Shown: positions 1 through 5,948 of the stretch, piece after piece | Layout of the letters: each line of letters starts with the position of its first letter | How positions within the stretch are numbered: position 1 is the stretch's first letter | Source: an uncultured beta proteobacterium | GTDB taxonomy: Bacteria; Pseudomonadota; Gammaproteobacteria; Burkholderiales; Burkholderiaceae_C | Reading direction: 5' to 3' | NCBI GenBank assembly: GCA_903927495.1 | Contig: CAIYNH010000246.1 | Span: 1-5,948, forward strand | Length of the DNA: 5,948 bases | Notes under the pieces: generated by a model | Seen by the model: only the letters and a program-made list of their open reading frames with translations | Told to the model about the DNA's origin: nothing | The model's database searches: none | Translations under genes and position numbers: made by a program

Positions 1-2
1 AA

Positions 3-404
3 ACACGCAAGTTGCGCATTTTGGTGGTTGAAGATGACCCTGATCTGTTGCGTTTGTACGACGCCAAACTGAGAAATTGGCCGATGGCACCCGATGTTGT
101 AGGACTGGACAACGCCTTTGCGGCGCTGCTGCTGATGGGCCGCGGCGGCCCCGATCTGCTGATCACTGACCTGCACATGCCCGGCATGGATGGTTTTGGT
201 ATGTTGCGGGTGCTGCGCAAAGCCCCAGAGCTGGTTGACACCACCTTCGTGGTCGTCAGCGGGCTCGACCGCGAGACCATCGAGGCCCGTGGCGGCATCC
301 CGGACGGCATTGAACTCCTGGCCAAGCCCATCCCTTTCGAGCGCTTGCAGGAGATTGCAACGGGCATCGTCAACAAGAGCAGTTTTGTGCTCTCAGACAC
401 CTGA
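3..404 (+). CDS. Single-domain response regulator (CheY-like receiver), 5' end probably outside the window
   Basis: A stand-alone phosphoacceptor receiver domain with no DNA-binding or enzymatic output domain, expected to be phosphorylated by a histidine kinase and to act by protein contact in the cytoplasm. Numbered from the TTG at 12, the acidic pocket is E7-D8-D9 after a hydrophobic first strand (RILVV), the phosphoacceptor is D53 in ITDLHMPGMDG, the switch Ser is S83 in VVVSG, and the conserved Lys is K105 in AKPI. About 15 residues follow the last helix, too few for an output domain. The frame is open to the window edge (Thr-Arg-Lys before the TTG codon), and TTG is a rare start without visible Shine-Dalgarno, so the true start most likely lies just upstream and the TTG codon is an internal Leu. 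The gene ends 15 bases before the next ATG, which is in the same frame. The receiver assignment is secure; its kinase partner is inferred from proximity only. Confidence 0.93.
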   Translation, partial: TRKLRILVVEDDPDLLRLYDAKLRNWPMAPDVVGLDNAFAALLLMGRGGPDLLITDLHMPGMDGFGMLRVLRKAPELVDTTFVVVSGLDRETIEARGGIPDGIELLAKPIPFERLQEIATGIVNKSSFVLSDT

Positions 405-419
405 TATTTCCCCTGCATC

Positions 420-746
420 ATGCGCATGCGTCTGCATTTCATCCCGATCGTGGAAGCCCGCCCTGGCATGGTTCTGAGCGCGCCAGCCAACGTCGTCGAG
501 CACGGTTTCCTTAGCATGTCGTTGCCAGCCGGCCACGTCTTGACCGAAGAAAACCTGCAGCAGCTCAATTCCCATCATGCAGAATTTATCTATATTGAGC
601 GTATTGACACGCGCAGTGACGAACAGGTGGCGCTAGATGCCGCACTGGCGGCACGCCGCGTGATGCAGATCTTTGAAGGCGCAGATCTGAGCGATCCCAA
701 CACGGCTGCGCTGTTTGACCAGGTTCTGGGCTACCGGAGCGCATGA
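420..746 (+). CDS. Small protein resembling the N-terminal domain of HD-GYP proteins (DUF3391-like)
   Basis: A 108-residue soluble protein with no signal peptide or membrane segment. Residues 8-60 have the pattern of the small beta-rich domain that precedes HD-GYP phosphodiesterase domains: a leading strand, the turn ARPGMVLSAP (13-22), then LPAGHVLTEENLQQL (35-49), and a closing strand EFIYIER (55-61). The tail (about 78-106, RRVMQIFEGADLSDP then a helix ending LGYR) resembles the linker that joins this domain to a catalytic domain, but here the chain stops and an HDOD protein begins in an overlapping ORF. I infer that the two proteins act together, perhaps as a split version of a fused protein. 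The start is uncertain: ATG at 420 and at 426 are both possible and neither has a clear Shine-Dalgarno, so translation may depend on ribosomes finishing the upstream regulator 15 bases away. The family call is by pattern only and no enzymatic function is claimed. Confidence 0.8.
   Translation: MRMRLHFIPIVEARPGMVLSAPANVVEHGFLSMSLPAGHVLTEENLQQLNSHHAEFIYIERIDTRSDEQVALDAALAARRVMQIFEGADLSDPNTAALFDQVLGYRSA
736..739 (+). promoter_or_regulatory. Ribosome binding site GGAG for the HDOD gene
   Basis: GGAG lies 3 bases before the ATG at 743 and 6 bases before the second ATG at 746. The spacing favours 746 as the real start, which would make the junction a TGATG overlap with the upstream stop (744-746) rather than ATGA. 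The protein changes by only one Met. Confidence 0.5.
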
Positions 747-1621
747 TGAACCTGAACACCCCTACCCGCGACAGCGTCATTCAGCTCAGTCGCAGTCTTC
801 CGAGCTTTCCGGCCGTCATCGCTGAAATACTGTCCACCCTGGACGACCCCGATGCCAGCATTCACACCTTGGTCGGGAGCATTAACCGCGACCCCATCAT
901 CAGCGCCCGTATCCTTTCGGTAGCCAACACGGCTGCAGTGCGTGGACGGCGCGAGTCGGCGGTCAGCGACATCGCCACGGCCACCTCGCTGATCGGCTTG
1001 AGTCGTGTGCGCCATATCACTCTGATCAGCAGCCTCAGCACATTTGGCGGCTGCGCTGCCCGCATCGGTCTGCCCGTCACGTTTTGGCAACACAGCGTGG
1101 CAATGGGAGTCTGTTGTGAAGAAATCGCTCAGCATATCGCCGCACCCGTTGCACCCTCCCTGGCTTTGGTGGCGGGCCTGTTGCATGACATTGGCCAGCT
1201 TTGGCTGCACCACTTCAACGCCCTCACCATGCGCAACTGCTGGTTGGATGCTAAGGTTCGCAGCATGGGCATTGAAATGATGGAGCGCGAGCACTTTGGC
1301 GTTGACCACTGCACCGTTGGTGCATGGCTAGTCGAACACTGGAAGCTGCCCGCCAGTGTCGTGGCTGCCATTGGCTACCATCACGACCCCGATTCAGAAT
1401 CGACCACGACGCTGGCACCACTGGTGCCGCTGGTGCACGTAGCCGAAGTGCTTAGCAACGCGCTAGACCTGACCGGTCGCACCGAAAACCAGGTCGCTCG
1501 AATCTCCAGCAAAGCCTGTTCGCAGCTGGGACTGATCTGGAATGAAGACATCCGCCTGCTGTTTGGTCGCATCGAGTCACGTAGCAGCCACGCCAACGCT
1601 TTTTTCGACTCCCTTCACTAA
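743..1621 (+). CDS. HDOD domain-containing signalling protein
   Basis: A 292-residue soluble protein made almost entirely of an HDOD (HD-related output domain) fold. Family hallmarks in order: LPSFPAV near residues 19-25, where ligand-free HDOD proteins start their helical bundle; DPIISARILSVANTA (50-64); the helix SLIGLSRVRHITL (82-94); FWQHSVAMG (114-122); GLLHDIGQL (145-153); EREHFGVDHCTVGAWLVEHWKLP (split around 181-203); and YHHDP (212-216). HDOD proteins usually act as non-enzymatic regulators that bind partners in two-component and c-di-GMP pathways. Here the classical HD residues are largely kept (H117, H148-D149, H184 or H189, H213-H214), so metal binding or residual activity cannot be dismissed. 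The start overlaps the preceding gene by ATGA, or by TGATG if the second Met is used, implying translational coupling. The residues after about 240 form a helical tail with no domain that I recognise. The family assignment is firm; the output role is inferred. Confidence 0.94.
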   Translation: MMNLNTPTRDSVIQLSRSLPSFPAVIAEILSTLDDPDASIHTLVGSINRDPIISARILSVANTAAVRGRRESAVSDIATATSLIGLSRVRHITLISSLSTFGGCAARIGLPVTFWQHSVAMGVCCEEIAQHIAAPVAPSLALVAGLLHDIGQLWLHHFNALTMRNCWLDAKVRSMGIEMMEREHFGVDHCTVGAWLVEHWKLPASVVAAIGYHHDPDSESTTTLAPLVPLVHVAEVLSNALDLTGRTENQVARISSKACSQLGLIWNEDIRLLFGRIESRSSHANAFFDSLH

Positions 1622-1636
1622 CTCTCCCACTGTCAC

Positions 1637-1641
1637 AAGGA
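1637..1641 (+). promoter_or_regulatory. Ribosome binding site AAGGA for the second response regulator
   Basis: AAGGA sits 6 bases before the ATG at 1648, inside the 26-base gap that follows the HDOD stop codon. It is the best-formed Shine-Dalgarno in the window and fixes the start of the regulator. The gap shows no stem-loop with a T-run and is too short for a separate promoter, so transcription probably reads through from the HDOD gene. Confidence 0.75.
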
Positions 1642-1647
1642 AACATC

Positions 1648-2010
1648 ATGACCACTATTCTGATAGTTGACGACCACACCGACATCCGCCGCCTGCTCAG
1701 CATTACCCTGGGCAAGGAGTTCAAGATCATCGAGGCCGAAGATGGTGCCGGTGCCCTCGATGCCTTGCGTCACCACCATCCCAAGGTGGTGCTGCTGGAT
1801 GTGATGATGCCCGGTGAATTAGACGGTTTGCAGGTACTCGATGCGATCAAGGCCGATCCACTCACCGCCGACACGCTGGTGGCCATGATCACCGCTCGTG
1901 GTCAGTCTGCCGACCACGACGAAGCCAGCAAACGGGGTGCTGATGCCTACTTCATCAAACCCTTCAGCCCGATGCAGGTAGTCTCCTGGGTGCGGAGCAA
2001 ACTAAAATGA
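1648..2010 (+). CDS. Single-domain response regulator (CheY-like receiver)
   Basis: A complete 120-residue receiver domain with no output domain. Acidic pocket D8-D9 in ILIVDDH, phosphoacceptor D51 in VVLLDVMMPGELDG, switch Thr T82 in AMITARG, conserved Lys K104 in YFIKPFSP, and the GADAY segment before it are all present, so it should be phosphorylated normally. Length and ends match a minimal CheY/Spo0F-type protein: it can pass a phosphoryl group on or bind a target, but cannot bind DNA by itself. A well-spaced AAGGA supports the ATG at 1648. The stop codon overlaps the start of the PAS-GGDEF-EAL gene (ATGA at 2007-2010), so the two are probably made in a fixed ratio, and the c-di-GMP enzyme is the most obvious target. 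That partnership is inference. Its sequence is clearly different from the first receiver in this window (for example in the beta4-beta5 region), so it is not a recent duplicate. Confidence 0.96.
   Translation: MTTILIVDDHTDIRRLLSITLGKEFKIIEAEDGAGALDALRHHHPKVVLLDVMMPGELDGLQVLDAIKADPLTADTLVAMITARGQSADHDEASKRGADAYFIKPFSPMQVVSWVRSKLK
1994..1997 (+). promoter_or_regulatory. Ribosome binding site GGAG for the PAS-GGDEF-EAL gene
   Basis: GGAG lies inside the end of the upstream regulator gene, 9 bases before the overlapping ATG at 2007. It supports that start over any later one and allows some initiation independent of coupling. Confidence 0.55.
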
Positions 2011-4202
2011 TTTCTACCAAGGCCAGCTCAACCCCGCAGGCTGTGCGCGAGCAGTTGTATCGCTACGCGCAAGACCTGCAGGAGCTGATGGATCAGCACG
2101 GCAAATTGCAACAGCGTTACCAGATGGTGTTGCAGTCGCAAGGCCGTGCCAGCTTGAGCAATGACCTGCTGTTGAGTAGCATTCGCCACAGCGATGCCCT
2201 CTACCTGATTACCGATGGCCAGGGCGCGATGAGCTACGCCAGTCCCGGTACCGAGAGCTTGCTGGGCGAAACCGTCAGCGCATTGCGCGGCCTGTCAATC
2301 CTGCACCTGACCCCGCAAAGTCAGCGCGCCGACATGACCGAGTTGTTATCGCAATTGATCAGCACGCAACAGTCGACCACCGTGGTGCAACGCCAACTGA
2401 CCCTGTTCAATGGCGCTGAAACCCATAGCACCAGTCTGGTGGATGCGTTGATCCTGCCAACGCAAAACTACGATCGACTCGAAATTTTCTGGTTGCTGCA
2501 CGCCGCAGACGACAACAACTCCGATGCCATCAGTGTGCAGGCCAACATTGGTTTGCTGCAAAACAGCGACAAAGGTCTGATGATTACCGATATTGATGGC
2601 ACCATTCGCTTCACGAATCCGGCATTTACCCGGATCACTGGCTATGAGGCTAGCGAGGTGCTTGGACAAAACCCCCGAATGTTGAGTTCGGGCCGTCATG
2701 ACGGCGCTTTCTACCGACTCTTCTGGACTGAATTACTAAAAACCGGCAGCTGGTCTGGCGAGTTTTTCAACCGTCGCAAAAATGGCCAGATCTACCCTGA
2801 ATGGAAAACCGTCAAGGTCGTCAAAAATGCAGTTGACGCAACGGTTTCATTCATTTCGGTGTTTGCCGACAGTTCCCACCAGCACACCGACACCGAGCAA
2901 CTCTCACGCCTGGCCTACCATGACGCACTGACGGGCCTGCCCAACCGCCGCCTGCTGGAAGACCGACTGACTCAGGCCCTGAGCCAGATGAAACGCGACG
3001 GTAGCGGCCTAAGCCTGCTGTTCATCGATCTGGACCGTTTTAAGCCGATCAACGATGCCCTCGGCCACGAGGTTGGTGACCTGGTGTTGCAGGAGATCAG
3101 CCAACGTCTGAAAAAATCGGTGCGCCAAGGCGACACTGCTGCGCGCGTTGGTGGCGACGAATTTGTCATTCTGCTGCAAAACACCGTGCGCAGAGAAGAC
3201 GTGCAGAACATCGCCAACACGCTTCTGACCGCGCTCACTGAGCCAATCATTGCAGGCGAACAAAAACTCCTGCTGGGTGCCAGCATTGGTTGCTCTCGCT
3301 ATCCACAGGACGGCGATGACATTGGCGTATTGCTCAAAAATGCCGACAGCGCCATGTACTCCGCCAAACGTTCTGGCGGCAATCATTTCTGTTTTTTTGA
3401 GCCACTCGGCGGGCACAGCGCCCTGGCCAATCTGGGTCTGGACTTGTGGCGCGCGCTGGAGCGCGGTGAAATGCATTTGCTGTACCAGCCGCAGGTCACC
3501 GCTGAGGGGCAACTGCATGGTTGCGAAGCCTTGTTACGCTGGACCCACCCCGTGCTGGGCGAGGTTGCCCCACTGACCTTCATTCCGATCGCCGAGACCA
3601 ACGGTGCCATCCTGCCGCTGGGCGACTGGGTGCTTGAGACCGCATGCCGCCAATTGCGAGAGTGGCAAAAAACCGGTCTGGAGCACCTGAATATGTCCGT
3701 CAACGTGTCGTCCCGGCAATTGCACGACCCCGGTTTTGTGCATCGGGTCTGCCAGATCTTGCTGACCACCGGTGTGGCCCCGAATACCCTCGAACTGGAA
3801 CTTACCGAGACCGAAGTCCTGCAGTTCAAGGACGGTGACCAAAAACGCCTGCAAGCTTTGCGAGCGCTCGGGGTCAAGATCGCCATTGATGACTTTGGCA
3901 CGGGCTACTCCAGCCTCTCAACGTTGAATAACCTGCCAGTTGACCGACTCAAGATAGACCAGTGTTTTATCCGCAACCTTGCTTGCAGCAGCAACGCACG
4001 GGCTGTCAGCCAGTGTTTTGTCACTTTGGGGCAAAGTATGGGCCTGGAGGTGATTGCCGAAGGTGTGGAAACCACTGAGCAATTGCAGGTGCTCTCAGCG
4101 CAGGGCTGCCATCTGATTCAAGGCTTTTTCACTGGCCGCCCCATGAAAGCAGATGCCTTATTGATCTGGTGCCAGGAAAAAACAACAATTCCCACACCAT
4201 GA
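2007..4202 (+). CDS. PAS-PAS-GGDEF-EAL protein (bifunctional c-di-GMP synthase/phosphodiesterase)
   Basis: A cytoplasmic enzyme of 731 residues that by its motifs can both make c-di-GMP from two GTP and hydrolyse it to pGpG. Domain order: predicted coiled coil (about 10-48), a divergent PAS (about 53-165), a typical PAS (about 178-288, with NPAFTRITGY and later WSGEFFNRRKNG), GGDEF (about 298-465) and EAL (about 472-725). The GGDEF signature is exact at 382-386, with metal ligand D341 (FIDLDRF), N349 and D350, and an inhibitory I-site R373-x-x-D376 at the usual five-residue distance. The EAL domain has E507-A-L, N566, ELTE (598-601), D628-D629 in DDFGTGYSS, K649, E685 in AEGVET and Q705 in QGFF, so all catalytic positions I know are present. 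There is no membrane segment; input must come through the PAS domains or a partner such as the receiver encoded just upstream. The ATGA overlaps at both ends suggest tight co-expression. Which activity dominates cannot be read from the sequence. Confidence 0.97.
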   Translation: MISTKASSTPQAVREQLYRYAQDLQELMDQHGKLQQRYQMVLQSQGRASLSNDLLLSSIRHSDALYLITDGQGAMSYASPGTESLLGETVSALRGLSILHLTPQSQRADMTELLSQLISTQQSTTVVQRQLTLFNGAETHSTSLVDALILPTQNYDRLEIFWLLHAADDNNSDAISVQANIGLLQNSDKGLMITDIDGTIRFTNPAFTRITGYEASEVLGQNPRMLSSGRHDGAFYRLFWTELLKTGSWSGEFFNRRKNGQIYPEWKTVKVVKNAVDATVSFISVFADSSHQHTDTEQLSRLAYHDALTGLPNRRLLEDRLTQALSQMKRDGSGLSLLFIDLDRFKPINDALGHEVGDLVLQEISQRLKKSVRQGDTAARVGGDEFVILLQNTVRREDVQNIANTLLTALTEPIIAGEQKLLLGASIGCSRYPQDGDDIGVLLKNADSAMYSAKRSGGNHFCFFEPLGGHSALANLGLDLWRALERGEMHLLYQPQVTAEGQLHGCEALLRWTHPVLGEVAPLTFIPIAETNGAILPLGDWVLETACRQLREWQKTGLEHLNMSVNVSSRQLHDPGFVHRVCQILLTTGVAPNTLELELTETEVLQFKDGDQKRLQALRALGVKIAIDDFGTGYSSLSTLNNLPVDRLKIDQCFIRNLACSSNARAVSQCFVTLGQSMGLEVIAEGVETTEQLQVLSAQGCHLIQGFFTGRPMKADALLIWCQEKTTIPTP

Positions 4203-5948
4203 TGCGTTTGATATTTATGCCGAATTCACTGCATGCACGCTTGGCTGCAGCACTGACTGTTGCGGCACTGGTGGGCGCAATGGCAGCAAGTTTGCCGGAC
4301 TGGCGCAGCTCCGCCGGAGCCGTCTCCGCGCTTGCCGCGTTGTTGTTTTTTGGCGGTGCGGTCTGGTTGTCGCGCTGGGCCGCCGGGCAGTTGCTGGCAC
4401 CATTGAGTGCCCTGGGCCAGTCGGCCCGAGCCATTCACCCTGACGTGGATGTGATGGTGCCGCTGGCTAAGCCTGAAACCGTCGAACTGGCAAACTTGGT
4501 TGATGTCTTCAATGCCCTGATCCAGGGCCTGAAGAACCTGACTGCATCGCTCGAGTCGAGTGTGCTCGCTCGCACCCAGGCGCTGGCCCACAGTGAAACC
4601 CGACTGAACCAGGTGCTGGAGGCCAGCGCAGGTGGTTTTTGGGACTGGAACCTGACCGACAACCAGGTGCTGATCAACGCCCGCTGCTGTGAGTTGCTGG
4701 GCCTCTCTACCTCCGAGCACACGCTACCGTCCGAAATTTTCTTGAACTTCATCGATGCCAGCGAACGCGCAACCCTGCGCGCAATGGTTTGCGCCAACCT
4801 TAAGCGCGATAGCCCCTGCCGTGACGAGTTGCAACTGTGCCAAGCGGACGGCAGTACCCTGTGGGTGCAACTGCACAGCTCGGTGGTAGAGCGCAATGGC
4901 AATCGACGAGCCACCCGGGTGGTCGGCAGTATCACGGATGTCAGCGAACGGCATCTGGCCCAGACCACCTTGCAAGACCAAACCCGTGAGCTCAATACCA
5001 TTCTTGATCTGAGTCCGGACGGCTTTGTAGCGCTCGACCCTGCTCGCAGTGTCAGGTACATCAGTCCGGCATTCACCCGCATCACGGGCATTCAGATGGA
5101 GCCCTTGCTGGGTCTGCAAGAACCTGAATTCTGGGCTTGCCTGAACCAGCACTGTGAGCCCGGCACTCATCCGATCACCGTGGCCAGCGTGCCAGAAATC
5201 CCCGACTCCGAACAACCCCGTGTCCGATTGCTGGTGAGCTTGTCGCAACCCCAACGGCGGATGCTCGACGTTACCCGGCGCGCCAGTCAATCTAGTCTGG
5301 TTGCCGATATGCTGTGTTTTCGCGATGTCACCCATGAAACCGAGGTGGAGCGCCTGAAGAGCGAATTTTTAGCCACTGCCGCACACGAGTTGCGCACACC
5401 TTTGTCCAGCATTTACGGCTTCGCAGAAATCCTGCTGAATCAGACCCTCGACGTGCAATCCAATCGGGAATTTCTGGAAATCATCTACCGCCAGTCGCAC
5501 GTAATGTCACTGCTGCTCAATGAGCTACTGGATCTGTCGCGCATTGAAGCGCGCCGAACCAAAGACTTTGACCCGACAGAGGTTTCGGCACAGGTACTGG
5601 TAGAAACCGTGGTGACTGGATTTAACCTTCCACCAGGTCGCGAAGCGCCTGAGCTGCAGACACCCGCCAGCGATTTATGGATGCACGTGGACCGCAGCAA
5701 GACGCGTCAGGCAATTTTGAATGTGCTGGCCAATGCCTACAAATACTCGCCCAATGGCGGCCCGGTGGTGATCACCATGCACCATGCCTGCGCTGCCGAT
5801 GGTTCGCCACAGGTGGCAATTTGCATTACTGACCAAGGTATTGGCATGACCGCGCAACAGTCCAGCCGGATGTTTGAGCGCTTTTACCGAGCCAATCGCA
5901 GCAGCAAAATCCCGGGTACCGGTTTGGGCATGAGCATCGTCAAGGAAA
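4199..5948 (+). CDS. Membrane-bound PAS-PAS sensor histidine kinase, 3' end beyond the window
   Basis: An uninterrupted frame of 583 codons that runs off the window end inside the ATPase domain. Order: two hydrophobic helices (about 13-32 and 41-57) joined by only about 8 residues; a HAMP-like region (about 60-120, with PLSALGQ and VELANLVDVFNAL); PAS (about 134-252, GFWDWN near 146-151); a second PAS (about 256-378, PAFTRITG); HisKA with phosphoacceptor H396 in AAHELRTPLSS; then HATPase_c with N-box N508/N512, G1 motif DQGIG (545-549), F-box FERFYR, and G2 motif GTGLGMSIV (573-581). Only the last part of HATPase_c, perhaps with further domains, is missing. The H-E-x-x-T motif is the form linked to phosphatase as well as kinase activity in HisKA kinases. 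The start overlaps the preceding stop (ATGA 4199-4202); ATG at 4202 and 4217 are alternatives and none has a well-spaced Shine-Dalgarno. It is the only kinase in view and so the likely phosphodonor for the receivers upstream (inference). Confidence 0.96.
   Translation, partial: MMRLIFMPNSLHARLAAALTVAALVGAMAASLPDWRSSAGAVSALAALLFFGGAVWLSRWAAGQLLAPLSALGQSARAIHPDVDVMVPLAKPETVELANLVDVFNALIQGLKNLTASLESSVLARTQALAHSETRLNQVLEASAGGFWDWNLTDNQVLINARCCELLGLSTSEHTLPSEIFLNFIDASERATLRAMVCANLKRDSPCRDELQLCQADGSTLWVQLHSSVVERNGNRRATRVVGSITDVSERHLAQTTLQDQTRELNTILDLSPDGFVALDPARSVRYISPAFTRITGIQMEPLLGLQEPEFWACLNQHCEPGTHPITVASVPEIPDSEQPRVRLLVSLSQPQRRMLDVTRRASQSSLVADMLCFRDVTHETEVERLKSEFLATAAHELRTPLSSIYGFAEILLNQTLDVQSNREFLEIIYRQSHVMSLLLNELLDLSRIEARRTKDFDPTEVSAQVLVETVVTGFNLPPGREAPELQTPASDLWMHVDRSKTRQAILNVLANAYKYSPNGGPVVITMHHACAADGSPQVAICITDQGIGMTAQQSSRMFERFYRANRSSKIPGTGLGMSIVKE

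Noticed and set aside
604..637. TTGACA with a nearby AT-containing stretch, considered as an internal promoter
   Set aside because: No acceptable -10 element at 16-18 bases; the nearest candidate (GCTAGA) is 22 bases away, and the TTGACA encodes part of the small protein.
731..1371. Long minus-strand open frames opposite the HDOD gene
   Set aside because: No recognisable domain; they mirror a well-supported HDOD coding frame and are expected in GC-rich coding DNA.
1414..1428. Inverted repeat GGCACC-ACT-GGTGCC, considered as an operator or hairpin
   Set aside because: It lies within the HDOD coding sequence, is a short GC-rich palindrome encoding Leu-Ala-Pro-Leu-Val-Pro, and has no T-run; it is likely chance.
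3392..3398. T7 run between the GGDEF and EAL parts, considered as a slippage site that could separate the domains
   Set aside because: It encodes Phe-Phe in a continuous frame, and no stimulatory structure or conserved alternative product is evident.
3009..3901. Minus-strand open frames of about 170 codons opposite GGDEF and EAL
   Set aside because: The forward frame encodes every conserved GGDEF and EAL motif; the antisense frames have low-complexity Ser/Arg-rich content and no domain.
4177..4183. AAAAAAC heptamer near the end of the GGDEF-EAL gene, considered as a -1 frameshift signal into the kinase frame
   Set aside because: The codon phasing (GAA AAA ACA) does not match the X-XXY-YYZ slippery pattern, and the overlap already explains coupling.
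2619..5089. Near-identical 24-base segments (2619-2642 and 5066-5089) encoding PAFTRITG in the GGDEF-EAL gene and the kinase, considered as a recombination repeat
   Set aside because: PAFTRITG is a common PAS motif and flanking sequence diverges at once; shared domain ancestry explains it.
4435..5335. Two minus-strand open frames of about 200 codons opposite the kinase
   Set aside because: The + strand frame is continuous from 4199 to the window end with PAS, HisKA and HATPase_c motifs; the antisense frames are shadows.

Overview
The window is a moderately GC-rich (upper fifties percent by eye), gap-free stretch of bacterial chromosome. All six genes lie on the + strand and all are signalling genes. 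The fused PAS-PAS-GGDEF-EAL enzyme, the HDOD protein, the stand-alone CheY-like receivers and the codon use fit a Gram-negative proteobacterium. A betaproteobacterium of the Comamonadaceae/Rhodoferax-Polaromonas sort is my best guess, but that is inference from protein style and not a search result.

Layout: (1) about 1-404, a single-domain response regulator, probably cut at its 5' end by the window edge. (2) 420-746, a 108-residue protein resembling the small N-terminal domain that precedes HD-GYP phosphodiesterase domains (DUF3391-like). (3) 743-1621, an HDOD-domain protein. (4) 1648-2010, a second single-domain CheY-like response regulator. (5) 2007-4202, a soluble 731-residue protein with a coiled coil, two PAS domains, GGDEF and EAL; all key residues of both cyclic-di-GMP domains and the inhibitory I-site look intact. 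(6) 4199 to beyond 5948, a membrane-bound histidine kinase (two TM helices, HAMP-like region, two PAS domains, HisKA, HATPase_c), cut by the 3' window edge.

The largest intergenic gap is 26 bases, and three of the five junctions are ATGA or TGATG overlaps, so the set reads as one operon with translational coupling. No promoter, terminator, RNA gene, mobile element, repeat array or CRISPR was found; the transcription start is presumably upstream of the window.

Working model (inference): the histidine kinase phosphorylates one or both output-less receivers. These act by protein contact on the c-di-GMP enzyme and on the HDOD protein with its small partner. The result would be a self-contained phosphorelay plus c-di-GMP control module. 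The parts belong to known families; the less usual points are the split REC / DUF3391-like / HDOD arrangement, with the first two in one reading frame separated by a single stop, and the cysteine-rich sensor region of the kinase.
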